64,000 bases of DNA, from contig NZ_LGRO01000001.1 in the NCBI RefSeq assembly GCF_001280565.1, positions 496,001 through 560,000 on the forward strand, read 5' to 3'. The notes under the pieces were generated by a model, which did no database searches, was not told where the DNA came from, and was given only the letters and a program-made list of their open reading frames with translations. Shown piece after piece: positions 8,760 through 18,133 of this stretch (position 1 is its first letter; each line of letters starts with the position of its first letter). The position numbers and the translations under genes are program-made. This stretch comes from Sulfobacillus thermosulfidooxidans (GTDB lineage: Bacteria; Bacillota; Sulfobacillia; Sulfobacillales; Sulfobacillaceae).

Positions 8760-9015
8760 ATAATCTGACCTCTCCTCCAAGGATGGTACTGATTCCACCG
8801 ATTTCCGATGGCTACGAGTTTTGGGTGTCTATGTTATTGACACAAGTCCACTTATTCTTTTCTTCGAATCGTCGCACAGATCTTTACCAAACCCTCGCTC
8901 CAGTTTAACCGAATCTTCCTCATTCGTTAACCACAATTTCGCGAGAGTTTAACAGTTGCTTGTTACAGTTAGGCCAGAACAGCTTATCCTGAATTATAAG
9001 GAGGACACAGCAAGA

Positions 9016-10056
9016 ATGTGGCACCGATATTTCGCGGCAGGCGCTCTTTTGGGTGGATTGACTCTTCTGGCGGCGGGTTGTGGGGCGAGCTCTGCGGCCG
9101 CGGCGACCCAGAAAGAGTCCCAAAAGCTCGTCCTTTATTCAGCCCAGGGATACGATGCAGCCGAAGCCGCTGCATTTCAAAGGGCGACGGGGATTAAAGT
9201 TGAGTTGTCCGACATGTCGACCGGACCCCTGCTCGCCAAGGTGGCGGCCGAGAAGACCAATCCCAGATGGGATGTCATCTGGTTCGACGGCAACGGCCCT
9301 ATGGCCAGCATGGCTGCGTCGGGACAGCTTCTGACCGGCTACAGTCCGCCCAATCTAAGCCACTACAACTCCCTTGGGCGGTCATTGCTGCCCGTGAACC
9401 ACGCGTACTTTCCGACCGGGGTGACGGCAGCCGGGGCCATCATCTACAATACCAAGCTGGTCCCGCCGAGGCAGGCGCCGAAGACGTGGAGCGATCTCCT
9501 GAGACCGGCTTTCAGAGGTGCGGTGGGCATGAACAACCCGGCCATCTCGGGTCCTACCTACCCGTTTATCGCAGGTTTCTTCAAGGAGTACGGGGTTGCG
9601 AACGGCGAGAAGTTTTTTACGTCGCTTCATAACAATGGGCTCAAGATCTACGCAACCAACGGGGCGACCCTTCAGGCCCTTCTCGACGGAACCATCAAGG
9701 CGGCCATCTTCCAGGATTCGGCGGAGCTTGGCGCCAAGCTCGCCAAGGACCCGGTGCAGGTCGTGTACCCGCCGTCGGGTGTGACGATGTTGCCCTCCGA
9801 CGTCGCCATCAATGCCAAGGCGCCCGACATGCAGGCCGCCAAGGAGTTCGTCAACTTCGTCCTCGGCCAAAAGGGCCAGAAGACCATGCAGGATATCCAG
9901 GCCGCTGGATCCGACTCCCTGTTCCAGCCGGTCACGAATGAAGTGAAGCCGCTCGTCTCGCGTAACGGCGTCAAATGGATTTTCCTGAACCCGGTCTGGG
10001 CCGGAGAACACGAAAGTGCGTGGGTCACATGGTTCGAAAACAACGTGGTGCGCTGA
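9016..10056 (+). CDS. ABC transporter substrate-binding lipoprotein, Fe3+/SBP_bac type
   Basis: A 346-residue solute-binding protein. The N-terminus is a lipoprotein signal with lipobox LLAAGC around residue 22, so it is anchored on the outside of the membrane. The body has the periplasmic-binding-protein-type fold of the iron(III)/thiamine/phosphonate group: LVLYSAQGYDAAEAAAFQ strand, WDVIWFDGNG, AGAIIYNTKLV and TWSDLLRPAFRGAVGMNNP. The ATG at 9016 has AAGGAGG; an earlier in-frame TTG would spoil the signal peptide. Its stop overlaps the permease start (TGATG). Ligand unconfirmed: ferric iron is the most likely from the family, 2-aminoethylphosphonate or a polyamine are alternatives. G+C is clearly higher than in flanking genes. 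Confidence 0.8.
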   Translation: MWHRYFAAGALLGGLTLLAAGCGASSAAAATQKESQKLVLYSAQGYDAAEAAAFQRATGIKVELSDMSTGPLLAKVAAEKTNPRWDVIWFDGNGPMASMAASGQLLTGYSPPNLSHYNSLGRSLLPVNHAYFPTGVTAAGAIIYNTKLVPPRQAPKTWSDLLRPAFRGAVGMNNPAISGPTYPFIAGFFKEYGVANGEKFFTSLHNNGLKIYATNGATLQALLDGTIKAAIFQDSAELGAKLAKDPVQVVYPPSGVTMLPSDVAINAKAPDMQAAKEFVNFVLGQKGQKTMQDIQAAGSDSLFQPVTNEVKPLVSRNGVKWIFLNPVWAGEHESAWVTWFENNVVR

Positions 10057-11825
10057 TGAGTCTCCGGATGGGGAAGCCGGGGCCTCGAGGATCCCGTCCT
10101 CGGCGGCGCATCGGTCTCGGCGAGGCAGGGCTCTCCCTCGCGGCGGCCGTAATCGTGGTCGGCCTCGTAGTGATGCCGCTCATTTTTTTGCTGGTGCAGG
10201 CGTTTTTGCCGAACGTCTTCAATGTGCCGCCAAGCCTCGCGTTCTCGCTTAGCGGCTTAAAGAGCCTAATCACAGACCCCTACACGCTCCGGTCTGGCCT
10301 TAATTCTCTTTTGCTCGCAGCCTCGACCGCGGTTTTCGCTTCCCTTCTTGGTACGGTGGTAGCCTACCTTCTCGCTCTAACCGACATTCCGGTCAAAGGA
10401 TTTCTCTGGGCACTGGTGTGGCTCATATTGATTGCGCCCTCCTTCCTTTTGGCCCAGGGCTGGGAACTTCTCTTGGATCCCGGGGGACTCACCCATGCAC
10501 TTTTGGGCGGAATCCTGACCCGGACGCTCCTCTCGCCGGTGGGTGTGATGCTGGTTCTGTCACTGAAACTCTTTCCGTTCTCTACGATAGCCGTGGCCTC
10601 GGCGCTCGAGGGAGTCGGGCAGGATGTGGTGCATGCGGCCCGACTGTCCGGGGCGAGTTCACTCAAGGTATGGACGCGAGTTCTTCTGCCGCTCATCTTT
10701 CCGGCCGTACTCGCCGGAGGCCTCATCGTGTTTGCCGAGGTGCTGAGTGACTTTGGGATTGCCGCCACGCTGGCCCAGACGGCAAGCTTCCCGCTCGCTA
10801 CCTTCGCGATCTACGCCGCGCTCGAGACCTTCCCGGTAAACTTCTCGGAGGCGGCCGCCGCATCTCTCTTACTGGTGGCGTCGGTCTTCGTGGCGCAGAT
10901 GTTTCAGCGCTACGTGAGCGGCCGCCGATCCTACGCGACCCGTTGGGGCGGCAACAAGACCCTGGTGCCGGTGACGCTCGGCAGGCGGCGATGGGTCGCC
11001 TTGTCGGCAGCGATGGCACTCATCGTTGTGGGATTCGGAATCCCGGCTGGGACCACGGTCATCGCCAGTTTCCTACCGAGCGGAGCGGGCGGGGTCATCA
11101 CGACTGATGCGCACTTGACGTTCGCCAACTATAGGGCCGCGTGGCAGGTTCCCTACGGGACGGGGTCCTTCGTGCGCTCCCTGGCCTACGGGCTGGCAGC
11201 AGCGTCCCTCGGTATCTTGGCCACGCTTGTTATCTCGCTGGCATGGAGACGTCGGTCAACTTGGCTCACGACGGTTCTTCAGATCTTCCTCATGACCGCC
11301 ATCGCCGTTCCGGGGATCGTGCTGGGAGCCGGATACATATTTATGTGGAACGCGCCTCTCCTCCGTCAGCTGCACGTGTATGGCACGCCTGTGATGCTAG
11401 GGCTCGCCTATGTGGCTGGAGGGCTTCCCTATGCCGTGCGCGTGGTGACCGGAAGCATTGCGCAGGTTCCGGAAGGAGCGGTGGACGCCGCCCGGATGTC
11501 GGGAGCGGGGCTCCTGCAGCAGATGCGCTACATCATCGTGCCGATGCTCCGCGACACCTGGCTCCGAGTGTGGCTCATGCTCTTTACCGGAGTCATTTTC
11601 GAACTGCCGGTCTCACAGCTTCTCTATCCACCCGGGGAGCCCACGCTCGCAGTATCCATCGTCCATCAGTTCCACGCGACGGAGTTTGGGGTCGGCGCCG
11701 CGCTCACGGTTATGTCAACGGCTGCCGTTGGGGCAGTGGCGCTTGGCATAAGCACCCTCATCAATCCACGTGCGCAGCCGGTGGGGTCCGTTCCGGCAAC
11801 CGGCATTCTTGCTCGAGGGAGGTAG
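10056..11825 (+). CDS. ABC transporter permease, two fused permease domains (FbpB-like)
   Basis: About 589 residues with roughly 12 membrane segments forming two binding-protein-dependent permease domains in one chain, as in FbpB/ThiP. Each half carries an EAA-type loop: ALEGVGQDVVHAARLSGAS in the first half and IAQVPEGAVDAARMSGAG in the second. The ATG overlaps the stop of the binding-protein gene by one base (TGATG), so translation is coupled. It forms the membrane channel for the neighbouring lipoprotein and ATPase. Base composition matches those two genes and differs from the surroundings, suggesting the three moved in together. Confidence 0.85.
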   Translation: MSLRMGKPGPRGSRPRRRIGLGEAGLSLAAAVIVVGLVVMPLIFLLVQAFLPNVFNVPPSLAFSLSGLKSLITDPYTLRSGLNSLLLAASTAVFASLLGTVVAYLLALTDIPVKGFLWALVWLILIAPSFLLAQGWELLLDPGGLTHALLGGILTRTLLSPVGVMLVLSLKLFPFSTIAVASALEGVGQDVVHAARLSGASSLKVWTRVLLPLIFPAVLAGGLIVFAEVLSDFGIAATLAQTASFPLATFAIYAALETFPVNFSEAAAASLLLVASVFVAQMFQRYVSGRRSYATRWGGNKTLVPVTLGRRRWVALSAAMALIVVGFGIPAGTTVIASFLPSGAGGVITTDAHLTFANYRAAWQVPYGTGSFVRSLAYGLAAASLGILATLVISLAWRRRSTWLTTVLQIFLMTAIAVPGIVLGAGYIFMWNAPLLRQLHVYGTPVMLGLAYVAGGLPYAVRVVTGSIAQVPEGAVDAARMSGAGLLQQMRYIIVPMLRDTWLRVWLMLFTGVIFELPVSQLLYPPGEPTLAVSIVHQFHATEFGVGAALTVMSTAAVGAVALGISTLINPRAQPVGSVPATGILARGR

Positions 11826-11832
11826 AAACCGT

Positions 11833-13044
11833 TTGAGTCTCGTCATCCGCGACCTCACCTATCACTACGGCAATACCGTGGCGCTTCGAGGCCTTAATCT
11901 CGAGGTCCGGGAGGGAGAGCTCCTGGCCCTCCTCGGCCCGTCCGGCAGTGGGAAAACGACCTTGGTCTCACTCGTGGCCGGCATTCTTGCCCCGAGCGGC
12001 GGTGAGATCCGGCTGGGAGACGAGGTATTGTCTCGTCCCGGGTACGCCCGCGCGCCGGAAGATCGCCATATCGGATTTGTATTTCAGGATTTTGCGCTTT
12101 GGCCGCATATGACCGTAGCGGAAACGCTCGAGTTTCCCCTGCGCATGAAGCGGGTGCCGCGCGAGCAGCGACGGGCGCGGGTGGATGAGGTGCTCCGCCT
12201 GGTGCATCTCGAAGGATACGGGGCGCGCTACCCGCACGAGCTTTCGGGAGGGCAGCGTCAGCGGGTGGCGATTGCCCGGGCGCTTGCGCCAAGAACGCGG
12301 CTCATACTGTTGGACGAGCCGATGAGCAATCTCGACGCGAAACTGCGTGAGCAAATGCGGATCGAGCTCAAGGAGATACTGCGTCATGAACGGGTCACGG
12401 CCATCTACGTCACCCATGACCGTTTGGAGGCGCTCGCGCTGGCGGATCGGCTAGCCATCATTAATGAGGGGCGTCTGGTCCAGGTGGCACCTCCCGAGGC
12501 CGTCTACCGCACTCCTCACACCGTGTTTGCGGCCCAATTTATCGGCCCGGCCTCCGTGCTGCCCGTGACGATTCGGGACGAGACCGGGGGAGACCGCATC
12601 GCTATCGAACTTCCCGACGGCACGCGGGCCACCGTCCCGGGCCTGATCCGCGCTGGCGGTTCCGCCTCCGGAGCCTGGGTGATCCGACCGGAAAACCTCG
12701 AGGTGCTGGACGAGGAAAGTTCCGGGCAGTCGGAGGCCGCCTGCACATTTCCAGCCGTGGTCCGGTCGTCCACCTATGCGGGGAGCCACTGGCAAATTGA
12801 CCTTGCGATTTTGGACGAACTGCAGTCCCTCGTGTGCCATCACAACCGGCCCCTCGAGCGTGGTCAGACGGTGCGGGTCGCGGTGGATGTGGGTCGGACC
12901 TGGGTGATTGGAGACGCCGGCGGATTGAGTCCAAGGGTTCGGTGGAAATTCCGGAGCCTTGATTGCCAGGATGTTCCTGGTGTTAGAGGTGGGTCTACAC
13001 TCCCCACAAGGGCCACCGACATGTCCCCAAAACGGCAAGGATGA
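11833..13044 (+). CDS. ABC transporter ATPase (FbpC/PotA type), C-terminus altered by an IS
   Basis: All ATPase motifs are present: Walker A GPSGSGKTT, Q-loop FQDFALWPH, signature LSGGQRQRVAIARAL, Walker B LILLDEP, D-loop SNLDAKL and H-loop YVTHD. A C-terminal TOBE regulatory domain follows (about residues 240-360). The start is a TTG with GGGAGG at the right distance. It energises the two-domain permease just upstream. The last ~28 residues (from about 12960) are unlike the family and less G+C rich, and coincide with the proposed left end of the IS3-like element. The original C-terminus was probably cut and replaced by element-encoded codons. Confidence 0.85.
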   Translation: MSLVIRDLTYHYGNTVALRGLNLEVREGELLALLGPSGSGKTTLVSLVAGILAPSGGEIRLGDEVLSRPGYARAPEDRHIGFVFQDFALWPHMTVAETLEFPLRMKRVPREQRRARVDEVLRLVHLEGYGARYPHELSGGQRQRVAIARALAPRTRLILLDEPMSNLDAKLREQMRIELKEILRHERVTAIYVTHDRLEALALADRLAIINEGRLVQVAPPEAVYRTPHTVFAAQFIGPASVLPVTIRDETGGDRIAIELPDGTRATVPGLIRAGGSASGAWVIRPENLEVLDEESSGQSEAACTFPAVVRSSTYAGSHWQIDLAILDELQSLVCHHNRPLERGQTVRVAVDVGRTWVIGDAGGLSPRVRWKFRSLDCQDVPGVRGGSTLPTRATDMSPKRQG

Positions 13045-13084
13045 TTTCCGCAAACGGAGGTTGTCCACGCTTCGTGGAATTTCG

Positions 13085-14401
13085 CTAGCGCATCCTTTCG
13101 CGTGATTTAACCGATTTGCTCGGTTTTTTGTTTCGGTTTTTTTTGAACACGCGCCTTTTAAGGCCGTTTGCAACAAGGGGATCTCGCGATACCCCATGAT
13201 TCGCGTCAAGGTGTCTGTGATGAACAAAGTGGCCGATGCTCACCCACGTAAGACGTGTTGTCCGTTGATCCCATGTTAGACGTTTCTGCACATGGGGAGG
13301 GCTGGACTGTTCATCGATTTCCTGGCATGCGTGTGTGTAGTGCTTCTTTTGTTGTGATAGCGGTAGTACATTATTCGCCGTGGGCGTCCTGATTTCCTGC
13401 TCATACGGTTTGGCAATCTCTGGAACTCGATAGTCCCAATATCTTCCGCGCCTCGGCGCGATTATAGCGCCAGATCGGGGATATCCATTGCATGCGCTGA
13501 GGGGCCGTTGATGATTATAATGTGCCACATATTCATCGATTATCCCTTGCGCTGCCTGGGGCGTTGCCGCATAATGGACGCGATCTCCCAGGGCTTCGCG
13601 AAGGGTTCGGTGCCATCGTTCTCGCTTTCCTTTAGTTTGGGGATGCGCCACGGACGCAAAAATCAGTTCGACCTCTGCCGCCTGGCAGGCTTGGCGAAAC
13701 GTGTCCGCGATATACGTCACTCCGTGGTCGGCCAAAAGTTGCACCCCCGCTCGTTGCGCGGCGGGGACCGCCGCTAAGGCTTCCTGTAACGTCTGGATTC
13801 CATCGTCGGCCCCATACGTGCGATAGAGTCGGCTCGTGATGATATATCGACTGGGGTCATCGAGGACGGTGTGCAGATAATAGTATCCCCATCCTTCAAT
13901 GTACCAGTAGCTCACATCCACTTGCCACAGTTCATGGGGTTTGGCTCGTTCAAAACGCACCCACGGTCGTTGCTTTTGCGGCGATTTTTGCGTGGTGCGG
14001 GGTCCCAAGAGCCCATGACGATTCAACACTCGATACACCGTAATGGGGGCCACCTGTACGGCGGGATGTTCCCATCGCAAGGCCGCATGGACTTGGCGAT
14101 AGCCATAGGCGGTATGCGCTCGAGCGGTGGTCAGGATAGCACTGACCTGGGCGACGGCGAGCGGCCGTCGCCCTCCACCATGTTCCCATACTGTGCGCTT
14201 TTTCCGCCGGTCATCACGGGCTTCCGGGATCCCTAGTAGGGCCAGGACTCGATGTGCCGACCAGGGCGAGGCCTCGATGACCGCTTCCAAGTCTCGCTGA
14301 ATGGCTTCCGTTAAATGCTGGCCAGGGACGAGGCCCCATTCCGCCCCTGATACTATCATCTCGGGTTGTGGATAATTCAATAAGGTTTTTGAGGCTGTCA
14401 T
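13085..14401 (-). CDS. IS3/IS481-type DDE transposase (OrfB)
   Basis: A 438-residue transposase with an N-terminal helix-turn-helix (HTH_21-like, GYRQVHAALRW) and an integrase catalytic core. The DDE triad is readable as WQVDVSYW (D), LADHGVTY (D) and KGKRERWHRTL (E). The C-terminal 100 residues after IAKPYEQEIRTP are lysine/arginine rich and longer than usual. This enzyme cuts and joins the element ends, acting with OrfA, which lies about 2 kb upstream on the same strand because of the IS110 insertion. An in-frame stop lies about 25 codons upstream of the ATG. Intact in itself, but probably uncoupled from OrfA by the insertion. Confidence 0.85.
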   Translation of the reverse strand: MTASKTLLNYPQPEMIVSGAEWGLVPGQHLTEAIQRDLEAVIEASPWSAHRVLALLGIPEARDDRRKKRTVWEHGGGRRPLAVAQVSAILTTARAHTAYGYRQVHAALRWEHPAVQVAPITVYRVLNRHGLLGPRTTQKSPQKQRPWVRFERAKPHELWQVDVSYWYIEGWGYYYLHTVLDDPSRYIITSRLYRTYGADDGIQTLQEALAAVPAAQRAGVQLLADHGVTYIADTFRQACQAAEVELIFASVAHPQTKGKRERWHRTLREALGDRVHYAATPQAAQGIIDEYVAHYNHQRPLSACNGYPRSGAIIAPRRGRYWDYRVPEIAKPYEQEIRTPTANNVLPLSQQKKHYTHACQEIDEQSSPPHVQKRLTWDQRTTRLTWVSIGHFVHHRHLDANHGVSRDPLVANGLKRRVFKKNRNKKPSKSVKSRERMR

Positions 14402-14794
14402 GAGTGGTGGGTATCCCCGCTCGGACCCCGGTCGTTTCGCGGTCCAGCCATTTACGACGTACCCAGAAGATCATGCCCACCACTCACCTCCGCTGTCACT
14501 CGTGACAGCGAGAACGGCCCCAGAGGTGCGTGGAATGCCCACACCCGGGAAGGACCGTCAAGCCAGCTACCGATTTTGGCATCCCCCAATGACTGTGACT
14601 GTTCATTGGTGGTCGGAGTACCGTCTCGTCCCAGAAGCCTGCCACCGCGCACAGACGACACCGCGGGAAATGTTGTTACAGGGGGCGCGCCAAATCGTCG
14701 ATCCCGCATGGATGAGTCAGAAAGAGGATGGAGACCCCCTGGGCACGAATACAGACAGAACCCACTTCCCCTTGAAATGAAAGGAGGCCTTTCC
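14402..14794 (+). ncRNA. Non-coding 5' part of IS110, candidate bridge RNA region
   Basis: About 390 bases without a gene precede the IS110 transposase. IS110-group elements are known to transcribe a structured bridge RNA from this left non-coding end, which programs donor and target DNA. A 9-bp hairpin, CGCTGTCAC (14491-14499) and GTGACAGCG (14502-14510), is visible. Guide loops could not be identified by eye. Part of the interval next to 14402 may still belong to the interrupted IS3-like element. Confidence 0.35.
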
Positions 14795-16192
14795 TTGTCC
14801 AAATATAGCACAATTCATCGCCGCCAATCGCCGTCGTCGAGTCCGATCACGCCGACCACGGGCATCCTGGCGATTGACATGGCGAAGTATCGCTCGATGG
14901 CGCTGCTGTGTGATTACCAGGGCCAGATTGTGGAACCCCCGTTTGTCTTCGGCTCGCATGCGACGGGTCTGGCGGACATCCGGCAGCGGGTGACCGATCA
15001 TCAGACCCAGCAAGGCTGGGATCACATTGTCGTCGGCATCGAACCAACGGGACGATACCATGAACCCATCGTGCGCGAACTCCGGGTCTGGGGCTGGACG
15101 GTTCGGGTGATCTCGCCGAATGCGACCGCCCTCGAGCGTCGGGCCGACCAGCGTCGATCCAAAACGGACCCGATTGATCTCATGGCTATCGCCCGGTGTG
15201 TCTTGAACCAACGGGGATCTGAATGGCCGCTAGTGGACGGGATTCCTGCGGCCATTCGGGCGATTAGTCGCTCGCGGCGGACCGTGGTCCGCCAAGCCAC
15301 CCAGTGCAAGAACATCATCCGGAGCATCCTGGATCAGACGTTGCTGGAATATCAAGGATTTGCGTCGGACCCGACGCAAAAACCCGTCGCGCTCCTCAAT
15401 CCGTGGACCCAGGCCGGGCGTGAATGGATTGAAACCTTCCCGCTCCCCGAAGACTTTGCGGACAAGACGCGAACGGACCTCACGGTTTTCAATCAGTGCA
15501 GGAACCTGGGCTTTTCCGAAGACACACTCGATCAGATTTGGATGGCGGCCCAACGGGCCCTTCCCCTCCCCGCCGCGACGGCCGAAGTATGGCGCGAACA
15601 GATCCTTCGCATGTACACCCTCTTAGGGCACTGCGAAGCCCTCATCGCTCGATATGAAGCCGACTTGGAAGCCCTCGTGGTGCAAACCGATGCCTTACTG
15701 TGGTTGACCACTCCGCGCATTGCCGTCGTATGTGCGGCGGACCTTTATGGGGAATTGGGGAGCATCGAGCGCTTTCCGAGCGCCAAGACGGCCATCAAAC
15801 TGGCCGGAACGGACCCGACCGTACACGACAGCGGCGAACAGCACGGGCGCTATGGAGCGGCCAGTCGGGAGGGAAATCGCCATTTACGAGCGGCGGTGAC
15901 CCAAGTCGGCGACAGTCTGATGGCCCATCCGCGCCCCAATCCCTACTTCGTCGCCTTTGCTGATCGGCTGGCAGCGCGGGGACTCTCGGCGGCGCAAGTG
16001 CGGGTGGCCGTCGGCAACAAATTTCTCCGCGTCGGGATGGCCATGCTGCAACAACGCCAGGTGTTCGCGCCACCGACCTGGGACGGTCCGCCCTTAGCGC
16101 AGGATTGGCGCAAAAAACTCCGCTACGCGCGCAATCGCGCCCGGGGCGAAGAAACCTGGAGCCGCCTGACGCGCGATCGACGCGCCCATTAA
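14795..16192 (+). CDS. IS110-family transposase (DEDD, RuvC-like)
   Basis: A 465-residue recombinase. The N-terminal RuvC-like DEDD domain shows AIDMAKYRS (D), VVGIEPTGRYH (E) and KTDPIDLMAIA (D-x-x-D). The C-terminal Transposase_20 domain has the IKLAGTDP and AASREGNRHLRAAV stretch, containing the family's conserved serine region. The TTG at 14795 is chosen because AAGGAGG lies 8 bases upstream and the domain begins about 20 codons later. It is transcribed opposite to the surrounding IS3-like genes. IS110 elements move by a bridge-RNA-guided mechanism and usually make no target duplication. Confidence 0.9.
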   Translation: MSKYSTIHRRQSPSSSPITPTTGILAIDMAKYRSMALLCDYQGQIVEPPFVFGSHATGLADIRQRVTDHQTQQGWDHIVVGIEPTGRYHEPIVRELRVWGWTVRVISPNATALERRADQRRSKTDPIDLMAIARCVLNQRGSEWPLVDGIPAAIRAISRSRRTVVRQATQCKNIIRSILDQTLLEYQGFASDPTQKPVALLNPWTQAGREWIETFPLPEDFADKTRTDLTVFNQCRNLGFSEDTLDQIWMAAQRALPLPAATAEVWREQILRMYTLLGHCEALIARYEADLEALVVQTDALLWLTTPRIAVVCAADLYGELGSIERFPSAKTAIKLAGTDPTVHDSGEQHGRYGAASREGNRHLRAAVTQVGDSLMAHPRPNPYFVAFADRLAARGLSAAQVRVAVGNKFLRVGMAMLQQRQVFAPPTWDGPPLAQDWRKKLRYARNRARGEETWSRLTRDRRAH

Positions 16193-16474
16193 CCCGAATC
16201 AGCCGGGGGAGACCGGTCCGCCCAGGGATACCCAACCCGAAAAAAAGAGGGGTCCAACCCCCGGTTCTTTGTTCGCCATCGGCCTAAGCTCGAATCAGCA
16301 TCGGGGGACCACAGCCCGCGTTGTCAGGGAGAGCCTCTAGGATTCTCGATGGAAGCGTCCATCAATCGAAGGAAGTGGGATCGGAAGCTGGGAGAAATGC
16401 CCATTTGTCTGCCGGTCTGACTCTCCGTGTGCTCCGGATCGATGTTATCCACAAAATGCGGGGTTGACGAACCC

Positions 16475-16750
16475 CTATAGCATCTTTTTTAAGACGAGGT
16501 TTTCGACCGAGAGGTCGGCGACCACCGTCTTGAGTCGGGCATTTTCCTTCATCAATGCCGCCTTGTCCGCATCCTCTTTGCTCAGCTTCGTCTGGCGTAA
16601 CGCGGCCGTCCCGGCCGCGATGAACCGATCCCGCCAATCCCGGAAGGTCGACTCCGGCACTTGCGCCCGACGACAGAGGTCCGCGACGGACACTTCCTGC
16701 CGAAATGACGCCAAAATCAGGGCTTGTTTTTCCTGGTCGCTGATATTCAT
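16475..16750 (-). CDS. IS3-type OrfA, HTH and leucine-zipper protein
   Basis: About 91 residues: an HTH_Tnp_1-type domain (EVSVADLCRRAQVPESTFRDWRDR, split here as VSVADLCRRAQVPES then TFRDW) and a C-terminal heptad helix ENARLKTVVADLSVENLVLKKML typical of OrfA leucine zippers. Such proteins bind the element ends and pair with OrfB, often by -1 frameshifting at the end of orfA. Here OrfB is 2 kb downstream, separated by IS110. The ATG at 16750 starts the recognisable domain; the frame is open 22 codons further upstream. Confidence 0.7.
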   Translation of the reverse strand: MNISDQEKQALILASFRQEVSVADLCRRAQVPESTFRDWRDRFIAAGTAALRQTKLSKEDADKAALMKENARLKTVVADLSVENLVLKKML

Positions 16751-16837
16751 CTCCACACCACTTTCCCTCAGATTTTCCAATTTTTTTCGGCGCGACCGGG
16801 GGCCCCTCTTTTCCACTACCTGGAAGGTTCTCAGTCA

Positions 16838-17494
16838 GACGGGCCCAATATTTTCATGACCTGGTCATTGTAAGCCCGTTCAACCCACGCCGTCATTGGA
16901 CAGTTCTGCTATCGCTGGAAAAGAAGCGCTATACCTGGCATGCGTGTGGGCCAACGTATGACGCCAGAGATAGCCTATAAAGGATGATCCATATCCCGCC
17001 CAACGGCTTGTCACCCAATCGCTGCCAATAATGTGCCCGCGAGGCAATATACCCGATAACCCCCATCAGATACAGGAACCATCCCCGTCTCACGGCGATA
17101 GGCCACGCATCCCCATCGGCCCTTGAACAGGGTCCAAGCAATCGCCCAAGAATTGACGCCTGTCTTCCCTCGGCACATCCGACGAGTCGTATTGGGGTTA
17201 GGACTGCTCGGGGCGAGTCTCATGGCGGCATTAGTCGTGTCCGTTGCCGGCGCGGGGGACTTGGATGAGGTGATATGAACGCCTGACGTTTGCCTATCGT
17301 GTGAGGCTTTTTGCTCGTTTTGGCAGCGACCGCCCTGTCTCCGAGATGGCGCATGCACGGTGTCTATCGGGAACTAGCGTGGGTCAGTGTCCTCGTCATA
17401 GGATTTAGCCTGGGGTTCTCGTTATCCTATAAGCGTTCTCCTGGTCGCGTCGAGAATGTCTGGCAGCGAGTACGGTGAAGAAAGTCTGGACTAA
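16838..17494. other. Degenerate region with small membrane-protein scraps and a repeated hairpin
   Basis: No full gene. At 16908-16932 a weak hairpin GCTATCGC...GCGCTATA matches a better copy at 48139-48165. Two tiny frames encode single membrane spans: 17153-17278 (TTG start, ending in a VLGLGLLGASLMAALVV helix) and one ending at 17478 (WVSVLVIGFSLGFSLSY helix). Neither has a clear ribosome binding site. These look like remains of a larger membrane protein gene. Confidence 0.4.
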
Positions 17495-18133
17495 TTACTG
17501 AGGGGGACGAGAATCGATGGATTTGGCGGCACCTCCCGGCTCCACAAATTCCCGGTTCGGAGAACAGGGCGTGAAGAGATACCCGGCGTGGCGACGCGTT
17601 TGCACATGGGGGGGCAGAAGTCGTTGGTTCAACGCCGCGATAACGGTGCGGAGATTCTGCGCGGTCCATGGCCGCACACCGCGTTGCACCGCCTCGGCAT
17701 TGATGGCCGACAGCGTCAAAATCCGACCCGGATACGTCGCGAAAATCGCCAATAACTCACGTAGGCGCGGGGTCAAACTCACCGGATCCCCGTGGTGAGC
17801 GACCGCGGGCCAGAGTTGCACACAAGACGGCATAGTCCAGAGCGATGCCCAAGCGTCCGGACGGTTCACGACGGTCAAGTGCCACAGAGTGGGTTGCAGA
17901 TAATGGGTCAGCAACACCACGGGCACCCCGTACCGGTGCGCCGTTTCGAGAATCGCCGCCAAACTGGGGGCATCGGGTAACGCTTGGGGGTCAATGGCGA
18001 GACACCGCAGGCGCCGCTGGCCCAGCGCCTCGATCATTTGATTCAGCGTGTCGAAGCGCCGAAACGGAATCATCGCGGACCACACCGGAAAATACTCGGA
18101 AATCGGTCTTGGGCTGACGTATCCACACATCAC
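17495..18133 (-). CDS. Transcriptional regulator with OmpR/PhoB-type winged helix
   Basis: A 212-residue protein. The C-terminal part (about residues 118-192) has the OmpR winged-helix layout: SLTPRLRELLAIFATYPGRI, then LSAINAEAV, TAQNLRTVIAALNQRL and the wing end RHAGYLF. The N-terminal ~110 residues resemble a degenerate receiver-like alpha/beta domain without an obvious phospho-acceptor cluster. It is transcribed away from the phosphoesterase-SurE-MFS operon across a 440-base gap that holds a PHO-box-like array. That position makes it a candidate local regulator of the operon (inference); the true PHO-box binder could equally be a global PhoP elsewhere. The final 20 residues are unstructured. 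Confidence 0.65.
   Translation of the reverse strand: MMCGYVSPRPISEYFPVWSAMIPFRRFDTLNQMIEALGQRRLRCLAIDPQALPDAPSLAAILETAHRYGVPVVLLTHYLQPTLWHLTVVNRPDAWASLWTMPSCVQLWPAVAHHGDPVSLTPRLRELLAIFATYPGRILTLSAINAEAVQRGVRPWTAQNLRTVIAALNQRLLPPHVQTRRHAGYLFTPCSPNREFVEPGGAAKSIDSRPPQ

Larger units (their letters stand above)
12960..16837 (-). mobile_element. IS3-like element interrupted by an IS110 element (approximate borders)
   Basis: On the minus strand the order is an HTH/coiled-coil OrfA (16750-16475), about 2 kb containing a plus-strand IS110 transposase, then a DDE OrfB (14401-13085). OrfA and OrfB are normally adjacent in IS3-type elements, so the IS110 appears to have landed between them. Candidate termini are TGATTG at 12960-12965 and CAGTCA at 16832-16837, which read inward as loosely similar sequences (TGAtTG... 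and TGAcTG...). No clear target duplication was found, so borders are provisional. Confidence 0.5.
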
